Origin: Diplocarpon mali | Lineage: Eukaryota; Ascomycota; Leotiomycetes; Helotiales; Drepanopezizaceae | DNA: 64,000 bases | Direction: 5' to 3' | NCBI GenBank assembly: GCA_024741835.1 | Contig: JAENRP010000044.1 | Coordinates: 6,857 to 70,856 of the forward strand | Part shown: positions 1 through 11,015 of the stretch, in pieces | Numbering within the stretch: position 1 is the first letter of the stretch | Layout of the letters: the number at the start of each line of letters is the position of its first letter | The notes under the pieces: model-generated | The model's input: only the letters and a program-made list of their open reading frames with translations | Database searches by the model: none | What the model was told of the DNA's origin: nothing | Position numbers and translations under genes: made by a program

Positions 1-2591
1 CAAGAGCGGAAGTCTCGGAAACGGTCTTCAATTTAGGATGGCAAGGCGGCCACCGCCCGTCCCTTGCCATAGGGACTCACCATGGAGGATCCGAGCATGA
101 TTGCTGAGCAAGTGCCCTTTCCCACCCTCTCCAGAGACACTGGGGCGCAAACCCGTCGCGCGTGAGTTTACGAGTTGCATCACGAGATGGCTCCTCCAGC
201 CCAAAGCTCCAGCTCTCCAGCCCAGGCCGGGCCCCCCCCCCCCCAACCTGCCTCCCAAAGCAGCAGAGACCCCGTCCCACTCCGTCCTTCACGCATTCCT
301 CGCGTGTAGGGTCTTGCTCCTCTGCGGCAAAGACGAGTACAAGAAGGGCGAGTTGGGCGAGTTGGGCGAAAGGGGGGGAGATCCTGCTCTGGAGTCAGCT
401 GACTTGACCGAGGACTAGATTGTTCTGGGGCCATGATTGACTGCTCGTAGCCGCTGGGTCTCATAGGTTGTGTTGATATTGTATAAGTATGAGGATGTGT
501 AATATAAATGATATAAGTACCGCTGTTGGTCTTCCTTGGTTGGGTTGATATTGTATAAGTATGAGGATGTATAATATAAATAATACAAGTACGCTTCTCT
601 TTTACTTCCTTTTTAAACAAAGACTGATCAAGTCGAAGGATGCTAGTCGCTGCTATCAGTCTCCTAGGTTGGGTTGATGTTATCTAAGTATAAGAATGTA
701 TAATATAGATAATACAAGTACGCTTCTCTTTTACTTCCTTTTTAAACAAGGACCGACCAAGTCGAAGGGTGCTGGTAGTCAGTGTAACCCCTTCTCGGCT
801 TGATGCAATACCATGCCAGCCAGCCAGCCAGCCAAGCCAGGCCTGTCTCGCCAACGGAATGCCGTCGCACCCCGCGGGCAGTCTTCCCGTCTCTCAGCAT
901 CTCATCTCATCTCCGCTCGTCTCCCCTCGTCTCACCTGGTCTCATCTCGCCTCGTCTTGTCACCCCTCGTCTCACCTCCTCTCCCCTCCCCTCCCCTCAT
1001 CCCATGAACCCTCGTCTCCCCTCCCCTCCCCTTCCCGCGCCCGCCCACCCCGTTCCGCGGCCCGTTGCCCGTCACCTGCCCCCGGCGCGTCCCGTCTCGC
1101 GCCGTGGCACCCGGGTCGCGGCCCCACCGGCCATCCGCTCACCGCATCCCGAGCCGCCGCGATCAGGAGCCGTTCCCGAGAATGTGCCGTGCATCGCTGG
1201 GGGAAGGGCCCCCGGCGCACGGGACGGAAAGCGCCCGCCACCGACGCCGCACCCGAGAGAGAGAGATGGCCCGGCACGCGGTCATTTCAGCCTCTATTAC
1301 CGCATCGCGCATCGCGGAACTGCCCGAGCCAGCTCAAGCATGGAGTCTCAAAGACACACGACGCAAGCCTCGAGAGAGGAATTCGGAGCGCGGGGTCGCA
1401 CACGCCCGGCCTGCGTTGCGAGCTGGGCGGAACCCACCTGCACCCGTCCGAGCTGGCACGGGTCGGGGACGGCAGAGTCGCGACGGCAGAGTCGGCTACA
1501 GCAGAGTCGGGACGGCAGATTGGGAGATGGAATCGAAGCAAAAGCAGCCCAGGAAAAAAGAGAGGGGCGAGGCGGTCGCAGGGTATCGAGCCACAGGTTC
1601 CTGGTGGTGCGTGAGGCGGGTGAGGCGGGTATCCCTCATGTGGGAACAGTTCACGCCATGCGGTTGCGTGTGGTGTCCATGCTCCGGGACGGTGAGGTCG
1701 CGGTTCGGGGTGCTGGTGGACCCTCGCAGCGCGTCCCGGGAGTGATGGCGGCAAGGTCGCAGGTCGCAGGTCGCAGGCTGCACAAGGACGGTCTCAGCCG
1801 GTGCGAGTAGGGCGATGTTTGTGGTCGGAAGAGAAGAGTCTAGTGCGGTTGAGGCCGACTGGAGCCAGACCCGAGGTCGACGTCGGGAACACTACTGATG
1901 AAGCGGATCCCGCGATGGGCCAGCGTGTCCCGACACCGAGCGCTACACCCAGGCACACTCCGATCAGAGGGAAGCGGCCCGCGGATGAGGATTGGCAAAG
2001 CCTCCCATGAAGCACACTACGCGAGGACGATGATGCGAGTCACTTGAGATGCGGGAGACACAGGGCGCAAAGGAGTAAAGATTGCGCAGCCTCGATTGAG
2101 AACATGCCAGCCTGGTTTGTATTAGTGGTTGTAGATACTCATTACAACCATAACCCGACAGTCATCCTTGAAGATCCAAAGCGATGGCGTGAAGGGTGAG
2201 AAGCCCAACGAGTGGCCCCCCAGGTGGAGCTGGTTCGTTCAGTGTCGACTGGCGACGGGAATCTACCCTTGCCCTGTCGAAGCGGCAGTACATGCCCAGA
2301 GCAGGAAACTTATCAACAGCTGAGAACCAAGAGCCTCGCCACACCTGAGAGGACGCACACTTTGGGGTATAATATGGATCCTAGTGCTGGTGAACCACGC
2401 GACCACTAGCAATTACAAGAAGTAAATTTAGCCCTGCATTCCAGGGCTCCGAAGGGCAGGGCGCCACACCTCCATGTCCAGCCCTGGTCCGCACGCGTCC
2501 GCATCCGTCCGACCACCCCCGTCATTAATTGTTCATTACCCAAAGACACCGTATCCTCGCAGGCTCGAATATGCTGGAGAGTTGAGACCGC
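1..2591. other. Gene-free GC-rich low-complexity region at left edge
   Basis: I see no supportable gene. The long open frames between about 770 and 1810 overlap each other in several frames and encode Ser/Pro/Arg-rich low-complexity peptides, which is what GC-rich DNA gives by chance. The stretch holds a short CAGC repeat near 813-832, a C/T-rich tract on the + strand from about 895 to 1030, and short iterations such as GGTCGCA at 1755-1780. The part next to 2592 should hold the 3' untranslated region of the CCG-6-like gene. Confidence 0.6.
472..785. repeat. AT-rich direct repeats, two full copies and one partial
   Basis: A unit beginning GGGTTGAT and containing TAAGTAT, AATATA, AATACAAGTACGCTTCTC, a T-rich block and CAAGTCGAAGG occurs at about 542-655 and again at about 671-783 (period 129 bp). 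A truncated copy lies at about 472-522. The copies differ by scattered substitutions. The base composition (AT-rich inside GC-rich DNA) suggests a decayed insertion or a small tandem repeat. No coding capacity or clear terminal inverted repeat was seen. Confidence 0.7.
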
Positions 2592-3218
2592 TTACAAGAG
2601 GTAAGCCGCGAGACCCAGGAGACCGGCCAGGGAGCCGCCCGAGACGGCCATGGCCTTGTTGGCTCCGTTGGAGTTGGTGATGGGAGCCGTCGTAGCGGCG
2701 GGTGGGGCGGCCGGGTAGGACTCGGTTCCGGCAGCGGTGGGGCCAGGAGCGGGGGTGGTGCCGTTGGCAGTGGGGTAAGCGGGGGGTGCCGTGTAGGTGG
2801 GGGCGCTGGACACTTGTTAGCTCAAATCGGCCTCGACTGTGTTTGGAAACAGCCATGGGTACCAGGTAGCGCAGTACACGTAGGTAGATGTGACCACCGG
2901 CTTGACCACCGTGCAGGGGCAGTTGGTGATAGTCAAAGTGGTAGCCTGGACCGTGTTAGCCGGAGATGCGTGAAAGCTCTTCGAGACTGGCGCGACAGGA
3001 CAAGGGGGATCGCCTCCCAAGTCGCGTCGCTCCCGTCTGTAGGAGGTCCTCCTTACCTCGGTAGCAGTGTAGGTGACGCCGTTGAACGTCAACTCGGTCG
3101 AGGAAGGGCAGACGGTGGTGTAGATCTTGTGAACCTCGGTGGTGTAGACCACGGTGCCGTTGTAGCCGGCCGATACGGTGGCGGCGAGCGCGAGCGCGGC
3201 GACGGCGGAGAACTGCAT
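2592..3218 (-). CDS. ccg-6: CCG-6-like GPI-anchored cell-wall protein
   Basis: Three exons, 3218-3057, 2945-2863 and 2805-2592, give 152 aa. Intron 1 (GTAAGG...CCAG, 111 nt) is phase 0. Intron 2 (GTACCC...TCCAG, 57 nt) has a GCTAAC branch point and joins a Cys codon. The protein starts with a secretion signal (MQFSAVAALALAATVSA), then a Thr/Tyr/Val-rich mature part with Cys residues in TITNCPCTVVKPVV and YCATCAP. A Pro/Ala/Thr-rich stalk follows, and the hydrophobic tail SGGSLAGLLGLAAYLL follows NSNGANKA, the usual layout of a GPI attachment signal. The pattern matches the Neurospora clock-controlled protein CCG-6 family, abundant small wall proteins of unknown biochemical role. I assign the family by recall of the CPCTVVKPVVT block, so family membership is firmer than function. 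Expression is probably high, judging by the TATA box and pyrimidine-rich leader upstream. Confidence 0.8.
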
Positions 3219-3386
3219 TGCGATGAGCGTGCGGGATTAGGTACTGGGGGGTGAGAAATGTGGCGAGGGGTGGGGCGAGGGAGACGTGAGGAGGTTTTGG
3301 TGGGTTGAACGAATGTAAGTGACTGAAAGTCGTAGAGGGTGAAGAGGAAAGGGAGAAAAAAGGGAGATTGGGGGAAGGACTGCATT

Positions 3387-3393
3387 CTTTATA
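3387..3393 (-). promoter_or_regulatory. TATA box of the CCG-6-like gene
   Basis: The minus strand reads TATAAAG about 170 nt before the start codon. It is followed by a long pyrimidine-rich leader (about 3250-3385 read on the minus strand), typical of strongly expressed filamentous fungal genes. Confidence 0.5.
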
Positions 3394-3658
3394 CCGAGAG
3401 AACAAGAGTGGGCCGGCCTGGGCTTGGCAGACTCCGTTAGCGGGCGGCTACCGTGCAAGCGTCAGGGGTGGAGCGGCAGCCAAGTGGGGCTGGCAGGCTG
3501 TCATCAAGCCACCGCATCGGGTCTCGAGGATCTGATCGAGTTCAAGCGGTGCCCTGGTGGTGTGCCGCTGTACGGTAGCGGATATTGTCATCTCTCTCTC
3601 CATGCTGGCGGCGTGCAGCCAGTCATGGTCACCGGGTGGCTTCGAGCCAGACCCGGAA

Positions 3659-3733
3659 GGGGATAAAGGATCAGGGGATAAGGGATCAGGGGATAAGGGA
3701 CCAGGGGATAAGGGTTCAGGGAATAAGGGGAAA
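3659..3733. repeat. 15-bp minisatellite, five copies
   Basis: The unit GGGGATAAGGGATCA is repeated five times head to tail with single-base variation; the last copy is degenerate. It is G-rich on the + strand. Confidence 0.9.
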
Positions 3734-4589
3734 AGGCACGGGACCGGTAGCTTAGCGAGTCTCCTCTGGCCCCCTCGAACTTCCCAAGTACCCAGCACTC
3801 CGCACAGGATCCCCCGCCGGCGGCCAGCATCTCCTGCCCTCGCGCTGGTGGGTGATTTGTGCGCCGGAGAGTCAGGACCGACGACGACGAGGGCGGGATG
3901 CGAGGCCCTCCGGATGTACTTGTACCAAGCACGTCGCCTCCCTGCAGGTACCGCCTGCACGTGTGCAACCGAGATGCGCCGGCATGGTTTGTTCTGCCCG
4001 CGCCGTTCTCCTCGCTGCAGCCGATCCCTGGACCAGGTCGTGAGGGGCCATCTACAGCACAGAACTGTGCAGAACTGTCGAGCAGGCCACTTCCCACGGC
4101 CATGATACACACGCACGAGCGAGGTGCGAGCCCTGCACGGTGCTGTGCCTGTATGAGAGACGAACCTCACCTCCCCTGACTCCAAGGTGCCATCCCCCGT
4201 CGTTGCTACGGCGGCCCACAAGTCTCCACTCGGGCCCCAGAGGAGGGCCGAGCTCAGTCTCCCTGCCCGAGAGACAGCCGCCGCCATCCCGGACTCCGGT
4301 GGCCCAGTATGCCCAGCACCGCAGCAGCCTCGCTTCGCCTCGCTTCGTCTTGTTGATTGCTCCTCGGCCCGCGCTGGCCGGCCACGCGGAATTTCACCTG
4401 CGATGGCTCTCCCGTCATCCAGATCCTCCGAGACTGGTGCGGGAACGATGATGGCCATCTTCTTCTCCGTGGCAGAAGCTCCCAGACCAGCCGTGACCCC
4501 GGCTCAAACCTCTCCACAAGGGGGGGGGGGGCGAGTAATCTCCGTTGCTCTCCAGCAGCGGGCCAGACCAGAACAGAACGCTGGCACCC

Positions 4590-4625
4590 CTCTCCACTCT
4601 CTCCACTCTCTCCACCCTCTCCACC
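4590..4625. repeat. 9-bp tandem repeat CTCTCCACT
   Basis: Four head-to-tail copies of CTCTCCACT/CTCTCCACC in an otherwise unremarkable GC-rich stretch. Confidence 0.8.
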
Positions 4626-5972
4626 GCCGAGAGAGCCAGAGCCATGCGGTGGATCCCATCAAATCTCCCCCCTCCCACCACATGGCGGCACCAGCGTCCG
4701 GGCCAGAATCGAAGTAGCCAGGGCAGGCCGGCACGAAGTGCTCGGCTGTGTACACAGTCCAAACCCGGCACCTCAAGTCTTCCCCTCAGCCGCCTGGGAC
4801 CCGGCCTGCTCGGAACCGCTGGACACGAAAAGAAAAGAAAGGAGAAGCCGATCCCGTCCCGCGCGAGTCGGTTTCCCGCGTCGCGCCATTCCGCAGGCAT
4901 GCATCGAAGACGGAGAGGGAGGGGATTAACTCGAGCCCAAAAATGGGGAGCAGGCATCGCGCCAGGTACAGGACCTGGCCACCGGACAGTACTCGTGTGC
5001 GCACAATCAAAAATCAGGGCCGATTGCAGAAAGTATCCAGTGTCCCGTTTCCACCTGCGGGCGTACTTCGGGCCAGGGCGGCGGCTACGCGGACCTGCGT
5101 GCCCCACCCACCTCTTCTCCCCTGTTTTGGTGTTTTTTCTTTTCCCCCCCCCAAGACCAAACTTTCAAACTTCCCTCCTTGCAAATCTGCCACCAAACAG
5201 GAAGATTTCCGAGAGATCAGCGGCCGCTGGGCTCCAATACGTGTGAGAAGGATTGCGAGCAGGCCACGAATTGCCTTTTTTCCTTTTTCCTCTCCTTCAT
5301 TTTTCTCCCACGCGCCCAAGAGCGCTCAAGAGGAAACAGCAAAATTACGGAATACTGGTTGAAGATTGCCAGATGCACCCGGTGTGTTGGTGTTCAGCCT
5401 TCCCAGCCTCCGCTGACTGGGGGAGATGAGGGCGAGAAGACACCCGCCGCGTGCGGCAGTACACAGGACTGTGTTGGTGTTGTGCATCGCAAATGGTGGA
5501 ATGGCGTGCGGCGTACAGCGTGCGATGTCCTTCGTCGCCAGCCCGACCAAGCCGAGATGAGGCGCGCTGTCCCGTACTGCACTGCTGAACCGTAGCCTTC
5601 CTGTCGATGTCACCAAGGAGGGCCACAGTGAAGGGTTTGCAAGGTTCGGTCTGGCTTCGCACTTGGAACACTTTCTCTCTACCGTGTGCTGAGAGCCGTC
5701 TTCCCCGCTGTGAGTGGTGTTGGATGTGGCCTGCGACGAGGGACGGGCCTAGCTGCTTTCACCCCAACTCTGACCTACCAGCCTCTTGCCTGCCTCTCTT
5801 CCCTTCGATGGAGGGGGGTGTGCAGAGCATCTCATCTCGGAGCGACTTGGCTCGACGAAGTTGCTTCTCATGCTGTGCGCATCGGTCTCGGGTGTGGTGC
5901 AATCAGAGGACGATCACTCACCTGCTCTGGTAAGCCTCTCCACATGGATGAGAAGTGAGGCATCTGACCTCG

Positions 5973-6010
5973 TCCTCCTCCTCCTCCTCCTCCTCCTCCT
6001 CCTCCTCCTC
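5973..6010. repeat. TCC trinucleotide microsatellite
   Basis: About 13 perfect TCC units. Overlapping frames read as poly-Ser or poly-Glu, but no gene context supports translation. Confidence 0.9.
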
Positions 6011-6240
6011 ACCCCGGCTGACAGGCAACGGTACTTCCCACTGGACTTGCGCTGAGTCAGTCGTGGGCTGGTGCTGCGCGGGAGGTCGGACGGACGGCTG
6101 CCCCTGTACGAGAGCCATGGTACTCTACCGCCCCGCCCTCACACCAGCAAGAGAGGGGCGAGGATTGAAGCTTCGCAAAGGACGAAGTGGAGAGTGTCGA
6201 GCGCCGTCTCGGCCGCGAGGATGTGATGCTGTCGGAATCC

Positions 6241-6273
6241 TAGTCACGTTACAGTCACGTTATAGTCACGTGA
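6241..6273. repeat. Three 11-bp repeats of AGTCACGT, last one an E-box
   Basis: TAGTCACGTTA, CAGTCACGTTA and TAGTCACGTGA follow each other without a gap. The last copy contains CACGTG, the core bound by Cbf1/Cpf1-type bHLH factors in fungi. Spacing is about one helical turn. No gene start lies close by, so function is uncertain. Confidence 0.6.
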
Positions 6274-7159
6274 TGAGTTGTTCAACCTTGGCATGGCCTG
6301 GCACTAGCTCGTGTATCTACTTCTCGCTCTCCAAGAATAGCGTGGAGCGAGAAGCTTTTGCATGCACACGAATACAACACCCACGTATGCGAGAGGCTTC
6401 ATCGTTTGGTGCACCATCACCTCATGTGATCCCAACAGATATCATGCTCCGACTGGCTAGGACCCCTGATGGTCGAGTTTCACGATCCGGCGCCCTGGCC
6501 TGGGGTAGGATTTCGAGCCTCTCTCGTTAAGACGGGGGAGAGGCTTTGGAGGGGACGGGGTTGGATATCCTGGAGCTCTGAGCACGGGGGGCTTGGCACT
6601 CGGGAGCACTCCACCGGGGACTCATCGGCGCACCGGTTCTGGCTGGGGGGAAGATCGTCGGTTGCTACTGTATTGACCCCGGTCCAGACCCTCGGCTCCG
6701 GTTGGGGAGAGTCTCGGCCCGTGCGCCGCGCCGGAAGCGACCCGTGGACACGTGACGTGCCGAGGGCGGATCGGGAAGCCGATGTGGTTTCTTCTGCGCC
6801 GGCCCGACGCGGGCCGCTGTGCACGACGGCTGCTGACCTGGTGATTCCTGTGGCGGGCTCACGTGTCTCGACTGTGGGACTAGGAACGAGGAGCAGGCGG
6901 TCTTGATGTCGAGGGCTGCCGTGCGAGCGACGAGCTAGGTTGGTATGGCCGCAGCCTTCGTGATCCTTCAATGAGGCCGAGACGCAGGAGAGGAGACCGT
7001 GGATGCGAAGAACGATCGTGGTAGGAGTAGCTCCTGCATTGGTGATCATCGAACAAGTCGACTTTCATCCCAGATTGTACTTGACAGTCATGAGTTTGAG
7101 AGACGCTGCGATGAGATGTGTGTCTGAAGTGTCTACATTGGATTGACAGGTCATGTGTG

Positions 7160-7255
7160 GAGGTGTCAAGACATGCTACTGTGGTGGATGTATCGTGCGA
7201 GGTGTCAAGACATCCTACTGTGGAGAAGAAATCGTGTGAGGTGCCTCGTCAGAAA
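7160..7255. repeat. 39-bp tandem repeat, about 2.4 copies
   Basis: A unit starting GAGGTGTCAAGACAT and ending in TATCGTGC begins at 7160 and recurs at 7199 and, partially, at 7238 (GAGGTGCCTCG). Non-coding as far as I can tell. Confidence 0.75.
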
Positions 7256-7742
7256 TCACTCGGAAGACCTCTTCCCTTGCTGCGAGAAAGGTTTCCTGGG
7301 TTGGCTGGCACAAAGTGAACCACTTGGCATGCCCTACGGCAAAACGAGAGCTTCAGAAAACCCTTTTGCAGGAACAGGAGCAGGAGCAAGAAGACGGAGC
7401 AGCAGATCGCCCGATGAGGAAATCAGCTCCGCTTAGGTAAAGCTGCGTCCCAGGGTGGCTTGAGCTTTGGTTTCAGGCTGGAGGCAGCTTCTCCCTCCTC
7501 GCCCTTACAAAGATCTTTTTCCCTTCTCAGAGACCCGGGCGGGAGAACGCCGGCACGTCTTCCGCGATCATGGAATTACATGTTGTCAGTGATGGAGTAT
7601 ACATGCGCGAGGTGCAATCGCGGTTTGAGTTTCCGGATTCCGTTCAGCGAGGTTGACGCCATCTGTTGCGACAGATCCAACCATCACCGGGACAATCCTC
7701 ACTGCCTGCTCACACCCGACTCCCACATGCTTGATTCAGGAG

Positions 7743-8951
7743 TCATGAGATGGTGCATATGATCTTCCCTTTCGTGGTGTTTTTCTCCATGAGCTGATGT
7801 GCTTCGACGACTTGCTCCCATGGCAACACCGTATCAATGAATATCTTGAATGTGCCGTCTTCAAACTTGGAAATGTACCTATACTCCTCATCAGAATCTC
7901 GCTTGACAAATCGGCCGGCGCGCACTCCTACAGAGTGGCAGAGGGGCACTGACTCTTCCAACTTATCCCTCAGTCTACCTTGATACTCGGCGTCTCGACT
8001 CCTCAAACTGCTCCCCTCGAACCTGATCCTCTTTCTAACAAACGCGCCGATATCAACGCCCGCGGGTAGCTTTGTGCCACTCAACGCGCCCAAGTTGACG
8101 ATCCTCGCATCTCGAGCCGCAACATCCAGATTGCTCTGGAAGTAACTCTGGCCTACAAAGTCGATTACCAGATCAACGCCTTTTCCACCCGTCGCAGTGA
8201 GGATCTCCTTCGCCCAGTCTTGAGTCTTGTAATTGAAACCAGCAGTGGCGCCGAGTTCGTCGACGCAGAAATCAATCTTCTCCTGCGAACCGGCCGTGAC
8301 GTAGATAGCAGACGCACCGCCAATTTTGGACAGCTGGATGCCGGCTATGGAGACGCTAGAGGCTCCAGCATGCCAGAGTATGCTTTTACCTTTTGCAAAC
8401 TCGCCCACGAGGTACATGGCTTGCGTTGCTGTGATCCATGTCTACGTCTCAGGTTAACACTGAAATAATCTTGCGTGGAAAGAATTGCATTTGCCGAGTG
8501 CGTAGAAGAACGCACCTCCGGAATTCCAGCCGCCTCCTCCCAGCTCAAATGCCCAGGCTTATGCAGTAGCATGTGCGTATTCACTGCTATGAACTCTGCG
8601 TAGGCACCTCCGTACGCCAGTCCAAACACCTCGTCGCCGACCTTAAACCCGTCTCTAGTGCCCTTTCCTAGGCTCTCCACAGTACCGCTGAACTCGACGC
8701 CCAAGATTGGGCCGGCTTGCGGGGGGAGGGGGTAGTGGCCTTCACGCTGGAGCAGGTCCATGCGGTTGAGGCCGAAGGCTTTGATTTTGACGATGGCCTC
8801 GCCTTGAGCGCCGATGGGCTTGGGGATATCTGTGATGTAGAGGGAAGTGGCGGGGCCGGTTTTATTCTTTATGTCTGGGTTGAGACTGTGAGATTGGGTT
8901 GAGAAGGAATGGAATGTGGGACTGACCGACGGCACGCATCTTGGTACCCAT
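7743..8951 (-). CDS. PIG3-type NADPH:quinone oxidoreductase
   Basis: Four exons, 8951-8927, 8874-8516, 8441-7954 and 7878-7743, encode 335 aa. Start ATG 8951 gives MGTKMRAVD joined to IKNKTGPATSLY by a 52-nt intron (GTCAGT...CCCAG); frames opening further upstream do not join this block. The protein is a medium-chain dehydrogenase/reductase of the zeta-crystallin/PIG3 group. It shows an N-terminal GroES-like fold with GLNRMDLLQREGHYP and GVEFSGTVE, the subfamily signature AAGIPETWITATQA, and the Rossmann nucleotide-binding loop HAGASSVSIAG followed by INCREASED-homology blocks such as FNYKTQDW. No structural zinc lobe is visible, as expected for this group. It should reduce quinones with NADPH in the cytosol. 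Intron 3 (75 nt, GTCAGT...TATAG) is a multiple of three without stops; removing it restores KLEEYISKFEDGTFK, the family sequence. Start and exon joins are confident; the exact substrate is unknown. Confidence 0.88.
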
Positions 8952-9541
8952 TTGTGCGGTGCTGATTGTTGTCGGAGCAAAGTTGATGGAAAGTATCGAG
9001 ATTATTGATGAGTGGTGATTGAGACGGGTATTGGAACGCACTGTTCACTCAACTTGGAGACCGCTCTGGAACAAGTCCAAAGTTTGCAGCAGACTAAGCT
9101 ATGAGGTGAATGCAGGCGAGATGCTGTGGTTCTAGAGCTTTCCGGTATGGGTGGTGTATACTTGTAAGATGGAGGGGTTCGGATATGACGACAGCGGGGT
9201 CGTGTGAGATGCTTATAAATTATCCTCGGGGTTTAAATCATCATGCTCAGGAGATGTCAGAATTTAGATGACAGTTGAATTTCCCATCACAAACTTCGCC
9301 CGGAACAGTGTCTTCATCATCTCTAATACAAACGAGAATCGAATACCGTTAGCACGGTTCTACCGAAAGGATTAAACGCACGCTAGATTTCCTGAACTGA
9401 TCAGCTGCAATACTCCACGGTAATTCTGCATTCGTGTAGGTGAAGCCTATCTCGTCCACAATTCTACAAGCCTTTTGGTGCCAGTCAAGATCCCGAAAAC
9501 GCCTGAAAATGCAACCATGCATGAAGCCATTACCAGCGCCT
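8952..9541. other. Promoter of the oxidoreductase and 3' end of eIF3i
   Basis: A 590-bp spacer between two minus-strand genes. It contains TTATAAAT near 9213, which may serve as a distant TATA-like element for the oxidoreductase. Otherwise nothing recognisable. Confidence 0.5.
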
Positions 9542-10796
9542 TTACATCTGTCCCGCAGCCTTCGCTTGTCTTTCAACTTCATATGTGAAGTCGAAATAGG
9601 CTTTATCAAACTGATGTACCCGAACGTACCCATCTTCCCCTCCGCTCGCATATCCCTTTCCAGTTGGATCGACTGCAACGGTATCTGTAGAGAATTAGTG
9701 TTTACCCTTATTGCAATGATTTGGAAACCATACTCAAAGGTCCGAAGTGGCCACGAACTCTGCCAATCTCCTCCTCGAAAACCTTATGGTAAAACCTGGC
9801 TTCGAATTTACCTTGTCTCGTGCTGGTGGTGGTGACATCCATAGCCGCTTGTCCGCCTCCGAGAATAACAAAGTCCTTATTGGGTGTTATGGCAGCGCTG
9901 TTCAGGGGGGTATCGGTTGGATAGGTCTTCATCACTTCAAGGTCGGATGCATTGATGAGCTACGGGAGCCTCGTAAGCAGCGAAACTAAGTCTTCGTCAT
10001 CGGGGGCCACGTACCTTTGCAGTCTTGTCTTTCGATGAGGTGATGAAGTAGGTGCGGTCTGCAGACCATTGAATATCGGTGACCTCCGACTTAGGGGGCA
10101 CGAGTTCCTCATGGACTTGAACGTTGTCCAATTGCTCTCCGGTCTTTGCATCGTATTGCGACACGGATCCATCTTCATGGCCTGCAATGATATACTTTGA
10201 CAGATAGCTCCATCCGGCAACGGTCGCCTTGCTATCGTCACAGGTGATGACCATAGCCTTCTCATCGGCCTGCTCAGCATCGACGTCCACTATGATATCC
10301 AGAACGACGATCGTGCCCAAGAAACCCATCCGCTTTTCGGTAACAGCCAACAGTCTTGATCCATCCTCGTTAAACTCGACTCTCTTGACAGCAGTGTCGA
10401 AGTTCCAAACCTTCAGACACTTTCCTAACTTGATATCCCATAGTCTCACCGTGTTGTCTGCGGCGCCACTTGCGATCAATGTGCTGGTTGGGTCGACATC
10501 GACAGTCCAGATGGCTCCCTGGTGACCGTGATATGTTCCGAGACGCTCTCCATTGTGAGCATACCAGGCGCAGATATGTTGATCCTTCGCTGTGGAAAAG
10601 ATAATATCGCCGTCTCTGTTATACCTGCGAGGAATTCAACATCAGCCATGCGCCGCGAGTTCAAGGTAGTTCAGCGTACTTGATCTGGGTCAGAGCCCGC
10701 TCCTGAAGTGGGGTAGGTTAGAATCCGAAGTAAAATAGCAGAGTGTGGCAAGCTGGAGGTGTGACTTACATGTCCTTGCAGTAAGATAGGTCTCAT
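9542..10796 (-). CDS. TIF34: Translation initiation factor eIF3 subunit I
   Basis: Five exons, 10796-10770, 10702-10680, 10624-10015, 9959-9734 and 9684-9542, encode 342 aa, the normal eIF3i length. The N-terminus reads [26 protein letters not shown], with two short introns in its coding sequence. WD40 repeats follow, for example [20 protein letters not shown] near residues 60-80, then [16 protein letters not shown] and [12 protein letters not shown]. The family C-terminal block [20 protein letters not shown] leads into [20 protein letters not shown], and the end is [12 protein letters not shown]. eIF3i is a seven-bladed beta-propeller of the eIF3 complex that binds the 40S subunit with eIF3b and eIF3g. 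All introns are 49-67 nt with GT-AG ends. It shares a divergent promoter with the C1-THF synthase gene. Confidence 0.93.
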
Positions 10797-10908
10797 ATTG
10801 ACAGTTCAATATTCTCCCAATACTGTACTGACTGGATGTTCGTGTTGAGGGCTACGGGGGGTGGCGCTCTATTTAAAAGTTCGCGATCGTGCTGTGCAAA
10901 TGTGTGAA

Positions 10909-10915
10909 TGAGTCA
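10909..10915. promoter_or_regulatory. TGAGTCA site (Gcn4/CPC1 type)
   Basis: A perfect TGASTCA palindrome about 630 bp before the C1-THF synthase start and about 110 bp before the eIF3i start, directly beside a CCAAT box. Yeast ADE3, the orthologue, is known to be activated through TGACTC elements by Bas1/Bas2 and Gcn4. Confidence 0.55.
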
Positions 10916-11008
10916 ACCAATCAGAGCGCTAATCATAAAATACGTAGGTGATCCAGGAAAATGGCCCTGGATTTGGGCCCGCGATTTTTTTGCTTTACGG
11001 ACTGGGTT

Positions 11009-11015
11009 TGACTCA
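11009..11015. promoter_or_regulatory. TGACTCA site (Gcn4/CPC1 or Bas1 type)
   Basis: A second perfect site, exactly 100 bp from the first, upstream of the C1-THF synthase. Two such sites in one promoter are unlikely by chance. Confidence 0.55.

Larger units (their letters stand above)
3219..7742. other. 4.5-kb gene-free GC-rich region
   Basis: No open frame here could be tied to a protein family, and no splice-linked set of frames was found. The region contains several short tandem repeats (listed separately), an 11-base G run near 4520, and the promoter of the CCG-6-like gene at its left end. The frames of 190-336 codons within 3448-5250 lie in overlapping frames of both strands and are low complexity. 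The stretch nearest 7742 should hold the 3' region of the quinone oxidoreductase gene. Confidence 0.55.

Noticed and set aside
769..1810. Open frames of 226-336 codons on the + strand
   Set aside because: Three overlapping frames are open at once, all Ser/Pro/Arg-rich, as expected from GC-rich C/T tracts. No family block or splice structure.
3448..4458. A 336-codon frame on the minus strand
   Set aside because: It runs through a 15-bp minisatellite that reads as a Ser/Pro repeat and overlaps several other open frames. No recognisable protein.
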